A stretch of 64,000 nt of DNA from the NCBI RefSeq assembly GCF_036965165.1, contig NZ_JBALOX010000021.1, positions 1-64,000 of the forward strand, given 5' to 3'. Within the stretch, counting starts at the first letter, position 1. Each line of letters begins with the position of its first letter. This document shows positions 17,176 through 25,434 of the stretch, piece after piece. The translations under genes were made by a program, and so were the position numbers. This DNA comes from Ferdinandcohnia sp036965165 (GTDB lineage: Bacteria; Bacillota; Bacilli; Bacillales; Bacillaceae_L). The notes below the pieces were generated by a model. It saw only the letters and a list, made by a program, of their open reading frames with translations, was not told the DNA's origin and did no database searches.

Positions 17176-17365
17176 AATAGACGGAAAAATTTCGCTTAAT
17201 AAGTAATTATCATTAAAGTTCGCCTTAATTGACGGAGAAATTCCGCCTATTGACTCGGAAAATTCGAAAATAGGGGATTTTACTTGGCTTAATCGGAAAA
17301 CCCACCCTTATTTCCCCCGAAGCGCGCTTCATTTTGCATATTACCGGAAAATCTCCGCCTATTTG
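17176..17365. repeat. ~189-bp dispersed repeat, copy 1
   Basis: Begins TAGACGGAAAAATTTCGC and contains TTGACGGAGAAATTCCGCC, GGGATTTTACTTGGC and a CCGGAAAATCTCCGCC end. The same ordered blocks recur at 38082-38270 and 59181-59369. Each block is a small CGGA...TCCG hairpin. It is intergenic and has no coding potential that I can see. Confidence 0.75.
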
Positions 17366-17389
17366 CCTGGTGTACATTTCTAATAAAGA

Positions 17390-17409
17390 AACTCGCCAAT
17401 TGGCGAGTT
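17390..17409 (-). terminator. Terminator-like palindrome after the CofE-like gene
   Basis: AACTCGCCAATTGGCGAGTT is a perfect 20-bp palindrome followed on the minus strand by TCTTTATT. It is probably the terminator of the gene ending at 17433. Confidence 0.55.
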
Positions 17410-17432
17410 CTATATGACTGTATTTTACCTGC

Positions 17433-18623
17433 TTACTTTGTATAGTTATCAAAATATCCTTGGATGTAGACGAATGGAGTTCCTTTGTCTCCGCTTCCTG
17501 ATGTTAGGTCAGAAAGAGAACCGATAAGGTCAGTTAGTCTTCTAGGTGTTGTTCCTTGTGCTTCCATTTGACCAACAAGGTCGCCTTCTTTGTTCGCGAT
17601 AAATTCAGAGATTGCTTTTTTAAGTTCTTCACCTTTTAAATCAGCAAAATTGTTATCAGCAAGATATTTTAATTTTACTTCATTTGGTGTACCTTCAAGA
17701 CCTGCAGTATAGGCAGGGGATACAACTGGGTCAGCTAGCTCCCAAATTTTTCCGACAGGGTCTTTAAAAGCACCGTCTCCGTAAACCATAACCTCTACAT
17801 TTTTACCGGACTTCTCTTTAAGAAGCTCTTGAATGTTATCAACGATTGGTTGGCAATTACGAGGGAAAAGCTTTACACTTTCTTCCGTTGCTTTGTTTGA
17901 ACCAAGTAAACCATATTGTTCATTATAACCGCTACCGTCGATAGATTCAGAAAGAATATTGTCAAGACTGTAGACCTTTTCGCCACCATTTGCTTTTAAA
18001 ATTCTCTTTGTACGGAATCTCGTGTGTATATCACAAGTTAAAACGTTCTTTGTATAGTCTAAAATGGTTTTTGGATTGTTTGAGAAGATAACCTCACATT
18101 CAACCCCATATTCTTCGACTAACGATTTATAGTAATCAATGTAATCTACGCCAGTAAAGGGATGTGTATTGTATCCGAAAAGATCACGGAATTGTTGTTC
18201 TGTTAAAACATCTGTCCAAGGGTTTACCCCTTTTTCATCAAGAAGATCGATGTCCACTAAGTGGTTACCAACTTCATCTGAAGGATAGCTTAACATTAGG
18301 ACAATTTTTTTCGCACCTTTCGCGATTCCACGAAGGTTGATTGCAAAACGGTTACGACTTAGAATTGGAAAAATGACGCCAACAGTGTCATCACCAAACT
18401 TTGATTCTACATCCTTTGCAATATCATTAATGGTCGCATAGTTTCCTTGAGCACGTGCAACAATAGATTCAGTTATTGTCACGATGTCTTTGTCCTGAAT
18501 GGTAAAACCTTCAACCTCAGAAGCCGTTAATACAGTATCAACAACGATTTGCTCTATGCTGTCGCCTTTATTGATAATAGGTCCACGTAAACCTCTTGCA
18601 ACAGTTCCAACTACTCTTTCCAA
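17433..18623 (-). CDS. Coenzyme F420-0:L-glutamate ligase-like (CofE family) protein
   Basis: A 396-residue protein resembling CofE/F420 gamma-glutamyl ligase-domain proteins annotated in many Bacillus genomes. The N-terminal part has GLRGPIINKGDSIEQIVVDT near 14 and DIVTITESIVARAQGNYAT near 48, the family's early motifs. The C-terminal half (VMVYGDGAFKDPVGKIWELADPVVSP) is longer than archaeal CofE (~250 residues). Bacillaceae are not known to make F420, and nothing nearby suggests it, so the true reaction may be another acid-amino acid ligation. The start is TTG at 18623 with AGGAG eight bases upstream; the GTG at 18632 overlaps the site. A LysR gene is divergent. Confidence 0.65.
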   Translation of the reverse strand: MERVVGTVARGLRGPIINKGDSIEQIVVDTVLTASEVEGFTIQDKDIVTITESIVARAQGNYATINDIAKDVESKFGDDTVGVIFPILSRNRFAINLRGIAKGAKKIVLMLSYPSDEVGNHLVDIDLLDEKGVNPWTDVLTEQQFRDLFGYNTHPFTGVDYIDYYKSLVEEYGVECEVIFSNNPKTILDYTKNVLTCDIHTRFRTKRILKANGGEKVYSLDNILSESIDGSGYNEQYGLLGSNKATEESVKLFPRNCQPIVDNIQELLKEKSGKNVEVMVYGDGAFKDPVGKIWELADPVVSPAYTAGLEGTPNEVKLKYLADNNFADLKGEELKKAISEFIANKEGDLVGQMEAQGTTPRRLTDLIGSLSDLTSGSGDKGTPFVYIQGYFDNYTK

Positions 18624-18741
18624 AACAATCACTCCTACATGCTAATAGACTTAATGTAAATAATATCTACTAGTACTATACATCTAATATATGATATAAG
18701 TAAAATTAATATATCTAATAATGGGTATAAGGGTGAGTTAT

Positions 18742-19644
18742 ATGATAGGAAAATTAGATTTATATAAGGTTTTTAGTGTGGTTGCAAAGAATGGAAGTTT
18801 TTCGAAGGCGGCAAAGGACCTTTTCATGACACAGCCTGCAGTTAGTCAGGCGATGATGCAGTTAGAAAGGGAGTTGGACATTCGGCTGTTTAATCGCACA
18901 CCAAAAGGGGTGACTTTGACGAATGAAGGAAAATTATTATTTGAATATGTCCATTCCGCGATGAATCTCCTCCATGTTGGAGAGGAAATGATTTTAGAAT
19001 TTAAAAATCTGACGAAAGGCGAATTAAGGATTGGTGTAGGGGATACGATATCAAAGCACTTTTTGCTGAAGTACCTAGAAACCTTCCACATGGAATATCC
19101 AAATATCAAGTTTAAAATTGAAAACGGTACGACCCAGGAGCTTATTTCTTTGTTAAAGTTGGGTGAGGTCGATCTTGCGGTTTGTAATTTCCCTGTAGAT
19201 GATCCTGTTCTCGCGCAAATCCCTTGCATGGATATCCACGACATTTTTGTGTGTGGAGAAAATTACAATAAGTTTTTGCCTAAATCAGTGAGTTTACAAG
19301 AATTAATTAAGCATCCTTTAATCATTCTTGAACCAAAGTCAGTTTCTCGAAAGTATGTCGATGAGTTTTTGTTATCTAAGGGTTTAAGGATTTCACCCGA
19401 ATTTGAACTAGGCTCACATGACTTGCTGTTAGAATTTGCGAAAATAAACCTAGGTATCGCTTGTGTCACGAAGGAATTCTCACAGGAATATTTAGTAAAG
19501 GGCATTTTACACGAGGTGCCGATAAATGAAGAAATTCCAAAACGAAGCATTGGAATCTGTTACGTCAAAAATGTACCACTATCAACCGCGTCGACAAAAT
19601 TTTTGGAGATCATCGAGAACCGTAGGGACGGTATTCCTGGTTAA
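18742..19644 (+). CDS. LysR-family transcriptional regulator
   Basis: A 300-residue LTTR: the N-terminal winged helix-turn-helix (FSVVAKNGSFSKAAKDLFMTQPAVSQAMMQLERELDIRLFNRTPKGVTLT, about 8-57), a linker helix, then a periplasmic-binding-like effector domain from about 90. It is divergent from the CofE-like gene, the likely target by position. The start at 18742 has AAGGGTGAG upstream. The last nine codons fall in a REP-like 16-mer (19617-19632), suggesting the repeat altered the C-terminus. The effector is unknown. Confidence 0.85.
   Translation: MIGKLDLYKVFSVVAKNGSFSKAAKDLFMTQPAVSQAMMQLERELDIRLFNRTPKGVTLTNEGKLLFEYVHSAMNLLHVGEEMILEFKNLTKGELRIGVGDTISKHFLLKYLETFHMEYPNIKFKIENGTTQELISLLKLGEVDLAVCNFPVDDPVLAQIPCMDIHDIFVCGENYNKFLPKSVSLQELIKHPLIILEPKSVSRKYVDEFLLSKGLRISPEFELGSHDLLLEFAKINLGIACVTKEFSQEYLVKGILHEVPINEEIPKRSIGICYVKNVPLSTASTKFLEIIENRRDGIPG
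19617..19632 (+). repeat. REP-like 16-mer, copy A
   Basis: GAACCGTAGGGACGGT, identical to the reverse complement of 22027-22042. It encodes part of the LysR C-terminus (NRRDG). Confidence 0.55.
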
Positions 19645-19664
19645 TCTTGAACCGCCCCACGTGT

Positions 19665-20366
19665 TTATTCCACATAATATATTTTTGAATGGGTAGCATC
19701 ATAGCAATAAAGTCTTCCGCCATATGCACAGCCGCCATCAATGCCGATAATGTTATTTTTACCGAAATACATGTCGTTGCTTTTATGTAAGTATTTTGTA
19801 GGTGTATGGCCGAATATGACCGTTTTTTCTCCGGTATATCCATTGTGAAATTCCTCTCGAATCCAGACGAATAGATGGGGGTCTGTTGATTCTAATGGTG
19901 TTTCCGGATGAACACCTGCATGAACAAAAATATGTGTATCTGTTTCATAGTAATAAGGAAATTCTTTTAAAATGTCTAAATGAGGTCGGATTTCTTCATT
20001 CATTTCAAGAAGGTTTGGCATTTCTTCTGTTGTGTACCAATACTTGGCATCATCTTTTTCAATGTGGTAGCCATAGTTTTGGAGCGTTTTAATTCCGCCA
20101 TTGTAAAACCATCTTTTGACGCTCATCGAATCAGCACGAAAGGCCTCCATCATCAATTTTTCGTGATTGCCAATTAACGCAATCGCACCGTCATTTCGTA
20201 ATTGAATCACTTTATCTAAAACGGCCCTTGATTGTGGTCCACGATCAACGTAGTCTCCTAACAAAAAAAGCTGATCTTGCTTATAATCATATTGTACAAG
20301 CTCCAATAGTTGCTCGAATTTATCTAAATCTCCATGAATATCACTAATCGCAAGCATTCGCTTCAC
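19665..20366 (-). CDS. Metallophosphoesterase (Ser/Thr phosphatase-like)
   Basis: A 233-residue calcineurin-like phosphoesterase of the PP1/lambda-phosphatase type. Metal-binding motifs are SDIHGD (about 8), GDYVDRG (about 38), GNHE (about 67) and later VHAGV and FGHTP (about 150-190). Such enzymes hydrolyse phosphoproteins or dinucleoside polyphosphates (PrpE/ApaH-like). The substrate is open. The start is GTG at 20366, with AAAGG about eleven bases upstream. It is divergent from the PAP2 gene. Confidence 0.85.
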   Translation of the reverse strand: MKRMLAISDIHGDLDKFEQLLELVQYDYKQDQLFLLGDYVDRGPQSRAVLDKVIQLRNDGAIALIGNHEKLMMEAFRADSMSVKRWFYNGGIKTLQNYGYHIEKDDAKYWYTTEEMPNLLEMNEEIRPHLDILKEFPYYYETDTHIFVHAGVHPETPLESTDPHLFVWIREEFHNGYTGEKTVIFGHTPTKYLHKSNDMYFGKNNIIGIDGGCAYGGRLYCYDATHSKIYYVE

Positions 20367-20492
20367 ACATCACACAACCTTTTTCATTATAGGTACTTCT
20401 ATTTTAACACATCCTACATTTAGTTAAGGAATCCCCCATTTTGTATAATCTTTATTGATTTAAAAAATACTAGAAGTATTAAAAGGAAAGTT

Positions 20493-21167
20493 GTGTCGTC
20501 AATGAAATTAAAAAGTCAGTTATCAGTTGCATTTATCCTTTGTCTCTTTTCGCTAATCGTCTTTGGTGTACTGGCCTATTATGTTCACGGTCATGATATT
20601 ATTCGATTTGACAGCCGTGTCATATCGCTGATACAGGGGATGGAGTCGGTCTGGCTAACCTTTCTGATGAAGTTCCTTTCGTTTATTGGATCAGCACCAG
20701 TTATCATTGTTTTATCCATTTTAATTCTGTTTTTCCTATATAAAGCATTAAAGCATCGCTATGAGCTCATTTTGTTTGTGGGAGTAATGGTGGGGTCACC
20801 GCTTTTGAACATTTTATTGAAGGAATTGTTTAAACGAGTAAGACCAGATTTTCACCGATTAGTTGAAATTTCAGGCTATAGCTTTCCGAGTGGACATGCG
20901 ATGAGTGCTTTAACGTTTTATGGGATTATCACGTTCTTGTTGTGGCGTCATATTTCAGTAAAGTGGGGGAGAATAGCACTTCTTACGTTTAGCGGACTTA
21001 TGATTTTCGGTATAGGGATGAGTCGGATTTATCTGGGTGTTCATTACCCAACCGATGTAATCGGAGGCTATTTCGCAAGCGCCGTGTGGCTAGGATTTTC
21101 AATTTGGACCTTTCAATGGTTCAAGGAAAGACGAGCGGTTAGGTATGCAAGGCTGGGAACTGGATAA
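20493..21167 (+). CDS. PAP2-family membrane phosphatase
   Basis: A 224-residue protein with six membrane helices and the three-part PAP2 signature: KRVRPDFHR near 117, PSGHAMSAL near 135 and SRIYLGVHYPTDVIGG near 182. Members dephosphorylate undecaprenyl pyrophosphate or phosphatidylglycerol phosphate at the outer membrane face, linking to cell-wall or lipid recycling. GTG at 20493 lies six bases after AAAGGAAA. It is followed by a hairpin terminator. Confidence 0.87.
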   Translation: MSSMKLKSQLSVAFILCLFSLIVFGVLAYYVHGHDIIRFDSRVISLIQGMESVWLTFLMKFLSFIGSAPVIIVLSILILFFLYKALKHRYELILFVGVMVGSPLLNILLKELFKRVRPDFHRLVEISGYSFPSGHAMSALTFYGIITFLLWRHISVKWGRIALLTFSGLMIFGIGMSRIYLGVHYPTDVIGGYFASAVWLGFSIWTFQWFKERRAVRYARLGTG

Positions 21168-21171
21168 GTTA

Positions 21172-21216
21172 CCCCAAGCGGCACAATTACATGTGTCGAA
21201 TCTTGGGGAAATGTTT
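21172..21216 (+). terminator. Terminator after the PAP2 gene
   Basis: CCCCAAG (21172-21178) pairs with CTTGGGG (21202-21208), with an inner CACA/TGTG stem. The tail is weakly T-rich. Confidence 0.6.
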
Positions 21217-21219
21217 TAA

Positions 21220-21248
21220 TTGAATATGAAAGCGCTATCAATTATAAT
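21220..21248 (+). promoter_or_regulatory. Sigma-A promoter with cre box in its spacer
   Basis: TTGAAT (21220-21225), 17 bp, TATAAT (21243-21248). A perfect cre match, TGAAAGCGCTATCA (21227-21240), fills the spacer, so CcpA should repress it in glucose. No annotated gene lies on this strand immediately downstream; it drives the short unit at 21255-21402. Confidence 0.75.
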
Positions 21249-21254
21249 AAAGTC

Positions 21255-21402
21255 AGGTGGATGACATGTGTGGTCATCATGGTATTTGGCGAAGGTGGGG
21301 CCAATACTGTAGTGAGGTAATACATTAACGAGTAACTTTTTAAAAGTATTCTTTAAAAGAGACCTTTTAATTCGGTGGTGAATTAAAAGGTCTCTTTTTT
21401 TG
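21255..21402 (+). ncRNA. Candidate CcpA-controlled small RNA / tiny ORF unit
   Basis: A ~145-base unit bounded by a consensus promoter with an intact cre box and a very strong terminator. The 5' end forms a GATGAC/GTCATC hairpin (21260-21278) around the start codon of a 20-codon frame (21266-21328) beginning MCGHHGIWRRWG, with AGGTGG five bases upstream. An overlapping 19-codon frame starts at 21261. It may be an sRNA, a peptide mRNA or both, as for the CcpA-linked SR1 RNA of B. subtilis, although the peptide is unlike SR1P. Expression is inferred only. Confidence 0.5.
21355..21402 (+). terminator. Strong intrinsic terminator
   Basis: A stem of about 16 bp: AGAGACCTTTTAATT with AATTAAAAGGTCTCT around an 8-base loop, followed by seven T. 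It ends the small unit and lies just before the stop of the convergent membrane protein gene. Confidence 0.85.
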
Positions 21403-21416
21403 ATGTTATTATTATT

Positions 21417-21914
21417 TCAAATTAAGTCAGCCTCATCGAACTCCTGGAAATTTGATGATTGTTTTGGAAGGATGAATTTCTCATAAAACTTGTGGAAGAT
21501 AAAATTCATCAGAGCGTCTGAAAAAATCAACATAAAAAACTTGGCAGAACTAATTTTTAATTTGAAAAATTGTAGCTTTCTAAGTAATGAAACGACCGGA
21601 TATGCATAAATCCAATCTGCCACAAGGTTTATGATCGTGTATGGGAGAAACTTCCCCTTTGATAAATTAAACACCCAATAAGTTGCAAAAAGATAGGGTC
21701 CCAATATTAATATACAAACGTCACACACCATGGCACCAACGCTGCCCTTTACCTTCCAGAGCTTATGTACAGTAAAGTAGAAAATCTCAAACATTATAAT
21801 GCTAGAAGAAAACAAGGCAACAGGTAAGTATTTTATGTAAGATTTCTTTGGAAGTAACACTGCTGCAACCACCGAACATAGAACAATAAAAATCCTAATG
21901 CCGTTTTTTAACAT
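21417..21914 (-). CDS. Small membrane protein, CBO0543-like
   Basis: A 165-residue protein with five or so hydrophobic helices and no catalytic motif that I recognise. The pattern (LPYTIINLVADWIYAYPVVSLLRKLQFFKLK in the second half) is reminiscent of the CBO0543 family of uncharacterised Firmicutes membrane proteins. ATG 21914 follows AAAGGAC. The open frame extends to 22022, but that extension is the translation of a REP-like repeat, so I exclude it. Function unknown. Confidence 0.6.
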   Translation of the reverse strand: MLKNGIRIFIVLCSVVAAVLLPKKSYIKYLPVALFSSSIIMFEIFYFTVHKLWKVKGSVGAMVCDVCILILGPYLFATYWVFNLSKGKFLPYTIINLVADWIYAYPVVSLLRKLQFFKLKISSAKFFMLIFSDALMNFIFHKFYEKFILPKQSSNFQEFDEADLI

Positions 21915-22279
21915 GTAAAACAGTCCTTTCAGAACCAAGTTTTTCTTAATGTGTTCTAAGAGAAAGGTTCTTATACGAAAAACAAGGTCCTGGACAGGCA
22001 CTAGGTGGGCAATTGGGACCACAAGAACCGTCCCTACGGTTCCGTTAAATTAGTTCGATGGAACTAAATTCCAATGCTTACAATAATTATAAATAATATT
22101 TTGATATAATTTTATTTTCTGAAAAGTGTTGATTTTGGGTATTTTTCGTGATATATTAATGACTATCAAATTGAGATTTGTAAGCAAGTGGGTTTATCAG
22201 TATAATTTTTATGCTCTAGATATGCTATCGGGAAAACTACTATTTAAAGGTTATCTAGGGTGTTTTAGGAGGAATAGAT
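21915..22279. other. Gene-free stretch with a REP-like element and the brnQ leader
   Basis: Contains the REP-like 16-mer (22027-22042) and an imperfect hairpin-rich flank. An AT-rich leader leads to the BrnQ ribosome binding site (TAGGAGGAATAGAT). I find no T-box, riboswitch or cre signature in the leader. Confidence 0.5.
22027..22042 (-). repeat. REP-like 16-mer, copy B
   Basis: ACCGTCCCTACGGTTC, the exact reverse complement of 19617-19632. It is embedded in an AAGAACCGTCCC context of a kind I recall as frequent in Bacillus intergenic regions. Confidence 0.55.
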
Positions 22280-23623
22280 ATGTCATCTAGAGGTTCATTT
22301 AGCTACACCATAGCAGTAGGATTTATGCTATTTGCATTATTCTTTGGAGCGGGAAATTTAATATTCCCAGTTCAAATAGGTCAATTAGCAGGAAGTAATG
22401 TTTTTTCAGCGAATTTCGGTATGCTTATTACAGGAGTAGGTTTACCTGTTCTTGGTATCATGGCGTTAGCTTTCTCAGGTAAAAGTGATTTGGAATCACT
22501 AGCAGGCAGAGTTAATCCATTATATGGAGTTTTCTTTACCGTTGCCCTTTATTTAACAATTGGTCCTTTATTTGCAATTCCAAGAACAAACACGGTAGCG
22601 TATGAGATTGGGATCGCACCCTTTATTGAGAATCAAGCAAGCCATCTACCATTAATTATTTTTACAATCATCTTTTTCGGTTTAACATTATACTTTTCAC
22701 TAAAATCTAGTAAGATTGTTGATATTGTCGGAAAAGTACTAACACCGATTTTATTAGTAGTCATTGCGGTCCTTATTATTGCGGCATTTGTTAATCCAAT
22801 TGGTGCAATCCAAGACCCTACAGAAACATATGCAACAAATAGTTTCTTTAAAGGCTTCCAGGAAGGCTATAACACAATGGATGCACTTGCAGCGTTCGTG
22901 TTTGGAATTATCATCATTAATATCATGAAAGAACGCGGTGCACGTACTAAAAAAGAAATCATGGTTTCAACAGGTAAGGTTGCATTAGTTGCCGGTGTAT
23001 TATTAGCTGCCATCTACTCTTCACTTGCATACTTAGGAGCTACAAGTGTGGAAGGATTTGGCATTATGGAAAATGGTGGAGCGGTTTTAGCTTCTGCTTC
23101 TCAGCACTTCTTTGGTTGGTATGGTAAATTAATTCTTGCTGTTATCGTTATTGCAGCATGTTTAACAACAAGTATCGGACTTATCACATCTTGTGCAGCA
23201 TATTTCTCAAAATTAGTTCCTGCTCTTTCTTATAAGCGATGGGCAGTTATCTTTACATTATTTAGTGCAGTTATCTCAAACTTTGGTTTAAGTACAATTA
23301 TTAACTTTTCAATTCCAGTACTTGTTTTGCTTTATCCATTGGCAATGTGTTTAATGGTATTAACATTCTTACACCCTCTATTCAAGGGACGTAAGGAAGT
23401 GTACCAAGTTAGTATTTTAGCTACATTCATCCTAAGTATTAATGATGGATTGAACGCAGCTGGTGTAAAAATTGCTGCTATCAATGAACTATTTACAGCA
23501 GTTCTTCCTCTTTATTCCGTAGGATTAGGGTGGATCATTCCAGCGATTATCGGCGGGGTAATCGGATATTTAATTAGTATCATTAAAAATGGTGCTCTAA
23601 ATCCAGAGCCAATTGAAGAATAA
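22280..23623 (+). CDS. brnQ: Branched-chain amino acid:cation symporter BrnQ
   Basis: A 447-residue LIVCS-family carrier with about twelve helices. The N-terminal FALFFGAGNLIFPVQIGQLAG near 18-38 and GPLFAIPRTNTVAYEIG near 96 are family signatures, as is ACLTTSIGLITSCAAYFSKL near 300. It imports leucine, isoleucine and valine with Na+ or H+. GGAGGAATAGAT precedes the ATG. It is monocistronic, ending at the hairpin at 23632-23670. Confidence 0.92.
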   Translation: MSSRGSFSYTIAVGFMLFALFFGAGNLIFPVQIGQLAGSNVFSANFGMLITGVGLPVLGIMALAFSGKSDLESLAGRVNPLYGVFFTVALYLTIGPLFAIPRTNTVAYEIGIAPFIENQASHLPLIIFTIIFFGLTLYFSLKSSKIVDIVGKVLTPILLVVIAVLIIAAFVNPIGAIQDPTETYATNSFFKGFQEGYNTMDALAAFVFGIIIINIMKERGARTKKEIMVSTGKVALVAGVLLAAIYSSLAYLGATSVEGFGIMENGGAVLASASQHFFGWYGKLILAVIVIAACLTTSIGLITSCAAYFSKLVPALSYKRWAVIFTLFSAVISNFGLSTIINFSIPVLVLLYPLAMCLMVLTFLHPLFKGRKEVYQVSILATFILSINDGLNAAGVKIAAINELFTAVLPLYSVGLGWIIPAIIGGVIGYLISIIKNGALNPEPIEE

Positions 23624-23631
23624 CCAAGAAG

Positions 23632-23670
23632 TCACAATGGGCAGTTATTACTTGCTCGTTGTGATTTTTT
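23632..23670 (+). terminator. Terminator after brnQ
   Basis: TCACAA...GCA pairs with TGC...TTGTGA around a short loop, followed by six T. Confidence 0.75.
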
Positions 23671-23715
23671 ACTCATTGCTTAGATTTACATCCAAAATCA
23701 TATAATATGAAACTT

Positions 23716-23744
23716 TTGACATTCTCTTAAAAAGGAAATATAGT
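23716..23744 (+). promoter_or_regulatory. Promoter of the first GH1 gene
   Basis: TTGACA, 17 bp, TATAGT; it lies 35 bases upstream of RAT1. Confidence 0.65.
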
Positions 23745-23778
23745 TTAGGTGAGTAGTAAAAAACATATTTTATATAAT

Positions 23779-23807
23779 GGATTGTTACTGCAGAGGCAGG
23801 CAAAACC
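23779..23807 (+). promoter_or_regulatory. RAT1: LicT-type antiterminator site
   Basis: GGATTGTTACTG, a 6-base variable loop, then CAGGCAAAACC: the canonical ribonucleic antiterminator of the BglG/LicT/SacT family. The following hairpin (AAATAC/GTATTT core) has no clear T run, so the partner terminator looks weak compared with RAT2-4. Confidence 0.85.
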
Positions 23808-23921
23808 TAATTTACATTTATTAAAATACACATGTATTTAATTTATGTAACATGGTATTGTCTGTCTTTATTTGTTTTTACTAGCAATATAACCAAAATT
23901 ATTATATGGAGGATAAATATA

Positions 23922-25355
23922 ATGCAAAACAATAGTAAATTTCCAAAAGGTTTTTTATGGGGCGGTGCTACTGCAGCTAATCAGTTAGAAGGTGGCTTTA
24001 GTGAAGGTAATAAAGGTTTGAACATTGCCGATGTCTTACCAGGAGGTAAAGTAAGAGGTTCTGTCAGATTAGACCCTAATTTTGACTTTACTATTAACAA
24101 AGAGAAATACCATTATCCGAATCATGATGCGATCGACCATTACCATCGTTATAAAGAAGATATTGCTTTATTTGCAGAAATGGGATTCAAAGCATATCGT
24201 ATGTCTATTGCTTGGTCTAGAATATTTCCAAATGGTGATGAATTAGAACCAAATGAAGAGGGATTGGCTTTTTATGAAAAAGTATTTGATGAATTACACA
24301 AATATGGAATTGAACCGGTAGTAACTCTTTCTCATTATGAAATGCCTCTCCATTTAATTAAAGAATATGGTGGTTGGAGAAGTCGTGAAGTTGTAACTTT
24401 CTTTGAAAGATATGCAAGAACTGTTTTTAACCGCTATAAGAATAAAGTTAAATATTGGTTAACATTCAATGAAATAAATAGTGGATTAAGAATCCCTCTT
24501 TATGGACTTGGATTTATTCGAAAAACAGAAGAAGATAAATACCAACCAACATTCCAAGCATTTCACCATCAATTCCTAGCTAGTGCCTTAGCGGTCAAAC
24601 TAGGTCACGAAATTATTCCAGGTTCTCAAATTGGTTGTATGATTCTTTATGCACCAGTATATGCTTACGACTGTAATCCCGAAAATGTGATGTTTGCTTT
24701 AGAAGAAAAACGTTTCTTTAATTATTTCTGTGGAGATGTTCAAGTAAAAGGTAAATATCCTAGATTTATTAATAGATACTTCAAAGAACATAATATTGAA
24801 CTTGATATACAAGATGGAGATTTAGAACTACTAGAAGAAGGAAAAGTAGATTTTATTTCTCTTAGCTATTATATGTCTCGTACTGACAAATTGGATAATC
24901 CGGATAAAGGTGAAGGAAATATGATTGGTGGTGCTAGAAATCCATTCCTTAAAGCAAGTGATTGGGGATGGGAAATTGACCCTACTGGTCTTCGTATTTC
25001 TTTAAATGAATTATATGACCGTTATGAAGTCCCTTTATTTATTGTAGAAAATGGATTAGGTGCTCATGATAAAATCGAAGAAAATGGTTCGATTAATGAC
25101 GATTATCGGATTGAGTATCTAAAAGAACATATTAATGCAATGGCTGATGCTATTGAAGATGGCGTTGAAATGATTGGGTACACTTCTTGGGGTTGTATAG
25201 ATCTTGTTAGTGCTGGAACAGGGGAAATGGCAAAAAGATATGGCTTTATTTATGTAGATAAACATGATGATGGAACTGGAGCATTAGAGCGTAAAAAGAA
25301 AAAGTCTTTTTACTGGTATCAAAATGTGATTAAAACAAATGGTGAAGAATTATAA
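23922..25355 (+). CDS. 6-phospho-beta-glucosidase (GH1), paralogue 1
   Basis: A 477-residue GH1 enzyme hydrolysing phosphorylated beta-glucosides made by the PTS. The entry motif FPKGFLWGGATAANQLEGG is at residues 6-24, the acid/base glutamate is in LTFNEIN (about 184), and the nucleophile is in FIVENGLGA (about 378). The SAGTGEMAKRYGF stretch near the C-terminus carries the Ser/Lys/Tyr phosphate-recognition residues of 6-phospho enzymes. ATG 23922 follows GGAGGATAAATATA. It is cytosolic and preceded by a promoter and RAT1, followed by a stable hairpin. Confidence 0.9.
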   Translation: MQNNSKFPKGFLWGGATAANQLEGGFSEGNKGLNIADVLPGGKVRGSVRLDPNFDFTINKEKYHYPNHDAIDHYHRYKEDIALFAEMGFKAYRMSIAWSRIFPNGDELEPNEEGLAFYEKVFDELHKYGIEPVVTLSHYEMPLHLIKEYGGWRSREVVTFFERYARTVFNRYKNKVKYWLTFNEINSGLRIPLYGLGFIRKTEEDKYQPTFQAFHHQFLASALAVKLGHEIIPGSQIGCMILYAPVYAYDCNPENVMFALEEKRFFNYFCGDVQVKGKYPRFINRYFKEHNIELDIQDGDLELLEEGKVDFISLSYYMSRTDKLDNPDKGEGNMIGGARNPFLKASDWGWEIDPTGLRISLNELYDRYEVPLFIVENGLGAHDKIEENGSINDDYRIEYLKEHINAMADAIEDGVEMIGYTSWGCIDLVSAGTGEMAKRYGFIYVDKHDDGTGALERKKKKSFYWYQNVIKTNGEEL

Positions 25356-25376
25356 ATAATACGTATAGAAATCCAA

Positions 25377-25413
25377 TAGCTCCCCACTTTTCATTGAAAA
25401 GTGGGGAAAGCTA
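25377..25413 (+). other. Intergenic hairpin between GH1 and HAD genes
   Basis: TAGCTCCCCACTTTTC pairs with GAAAAGTGGGGA-AGCTA almost perfectly. There is no T run on the plus strand, so an mRNA processing or stabilising element is likelier than a strong terminator. Confidence 0.55.
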
Positions 25414-25434
25414 AAGACTAAGGTGGCATAAGAC

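Noticed and set aside
21915..22022. N-terminal extension of the CBO0543-like membrane protein
   Set aside because: It translates a REP-like repeat and lacks a ribosome binding site, while the internal ATG at 21914 has one.
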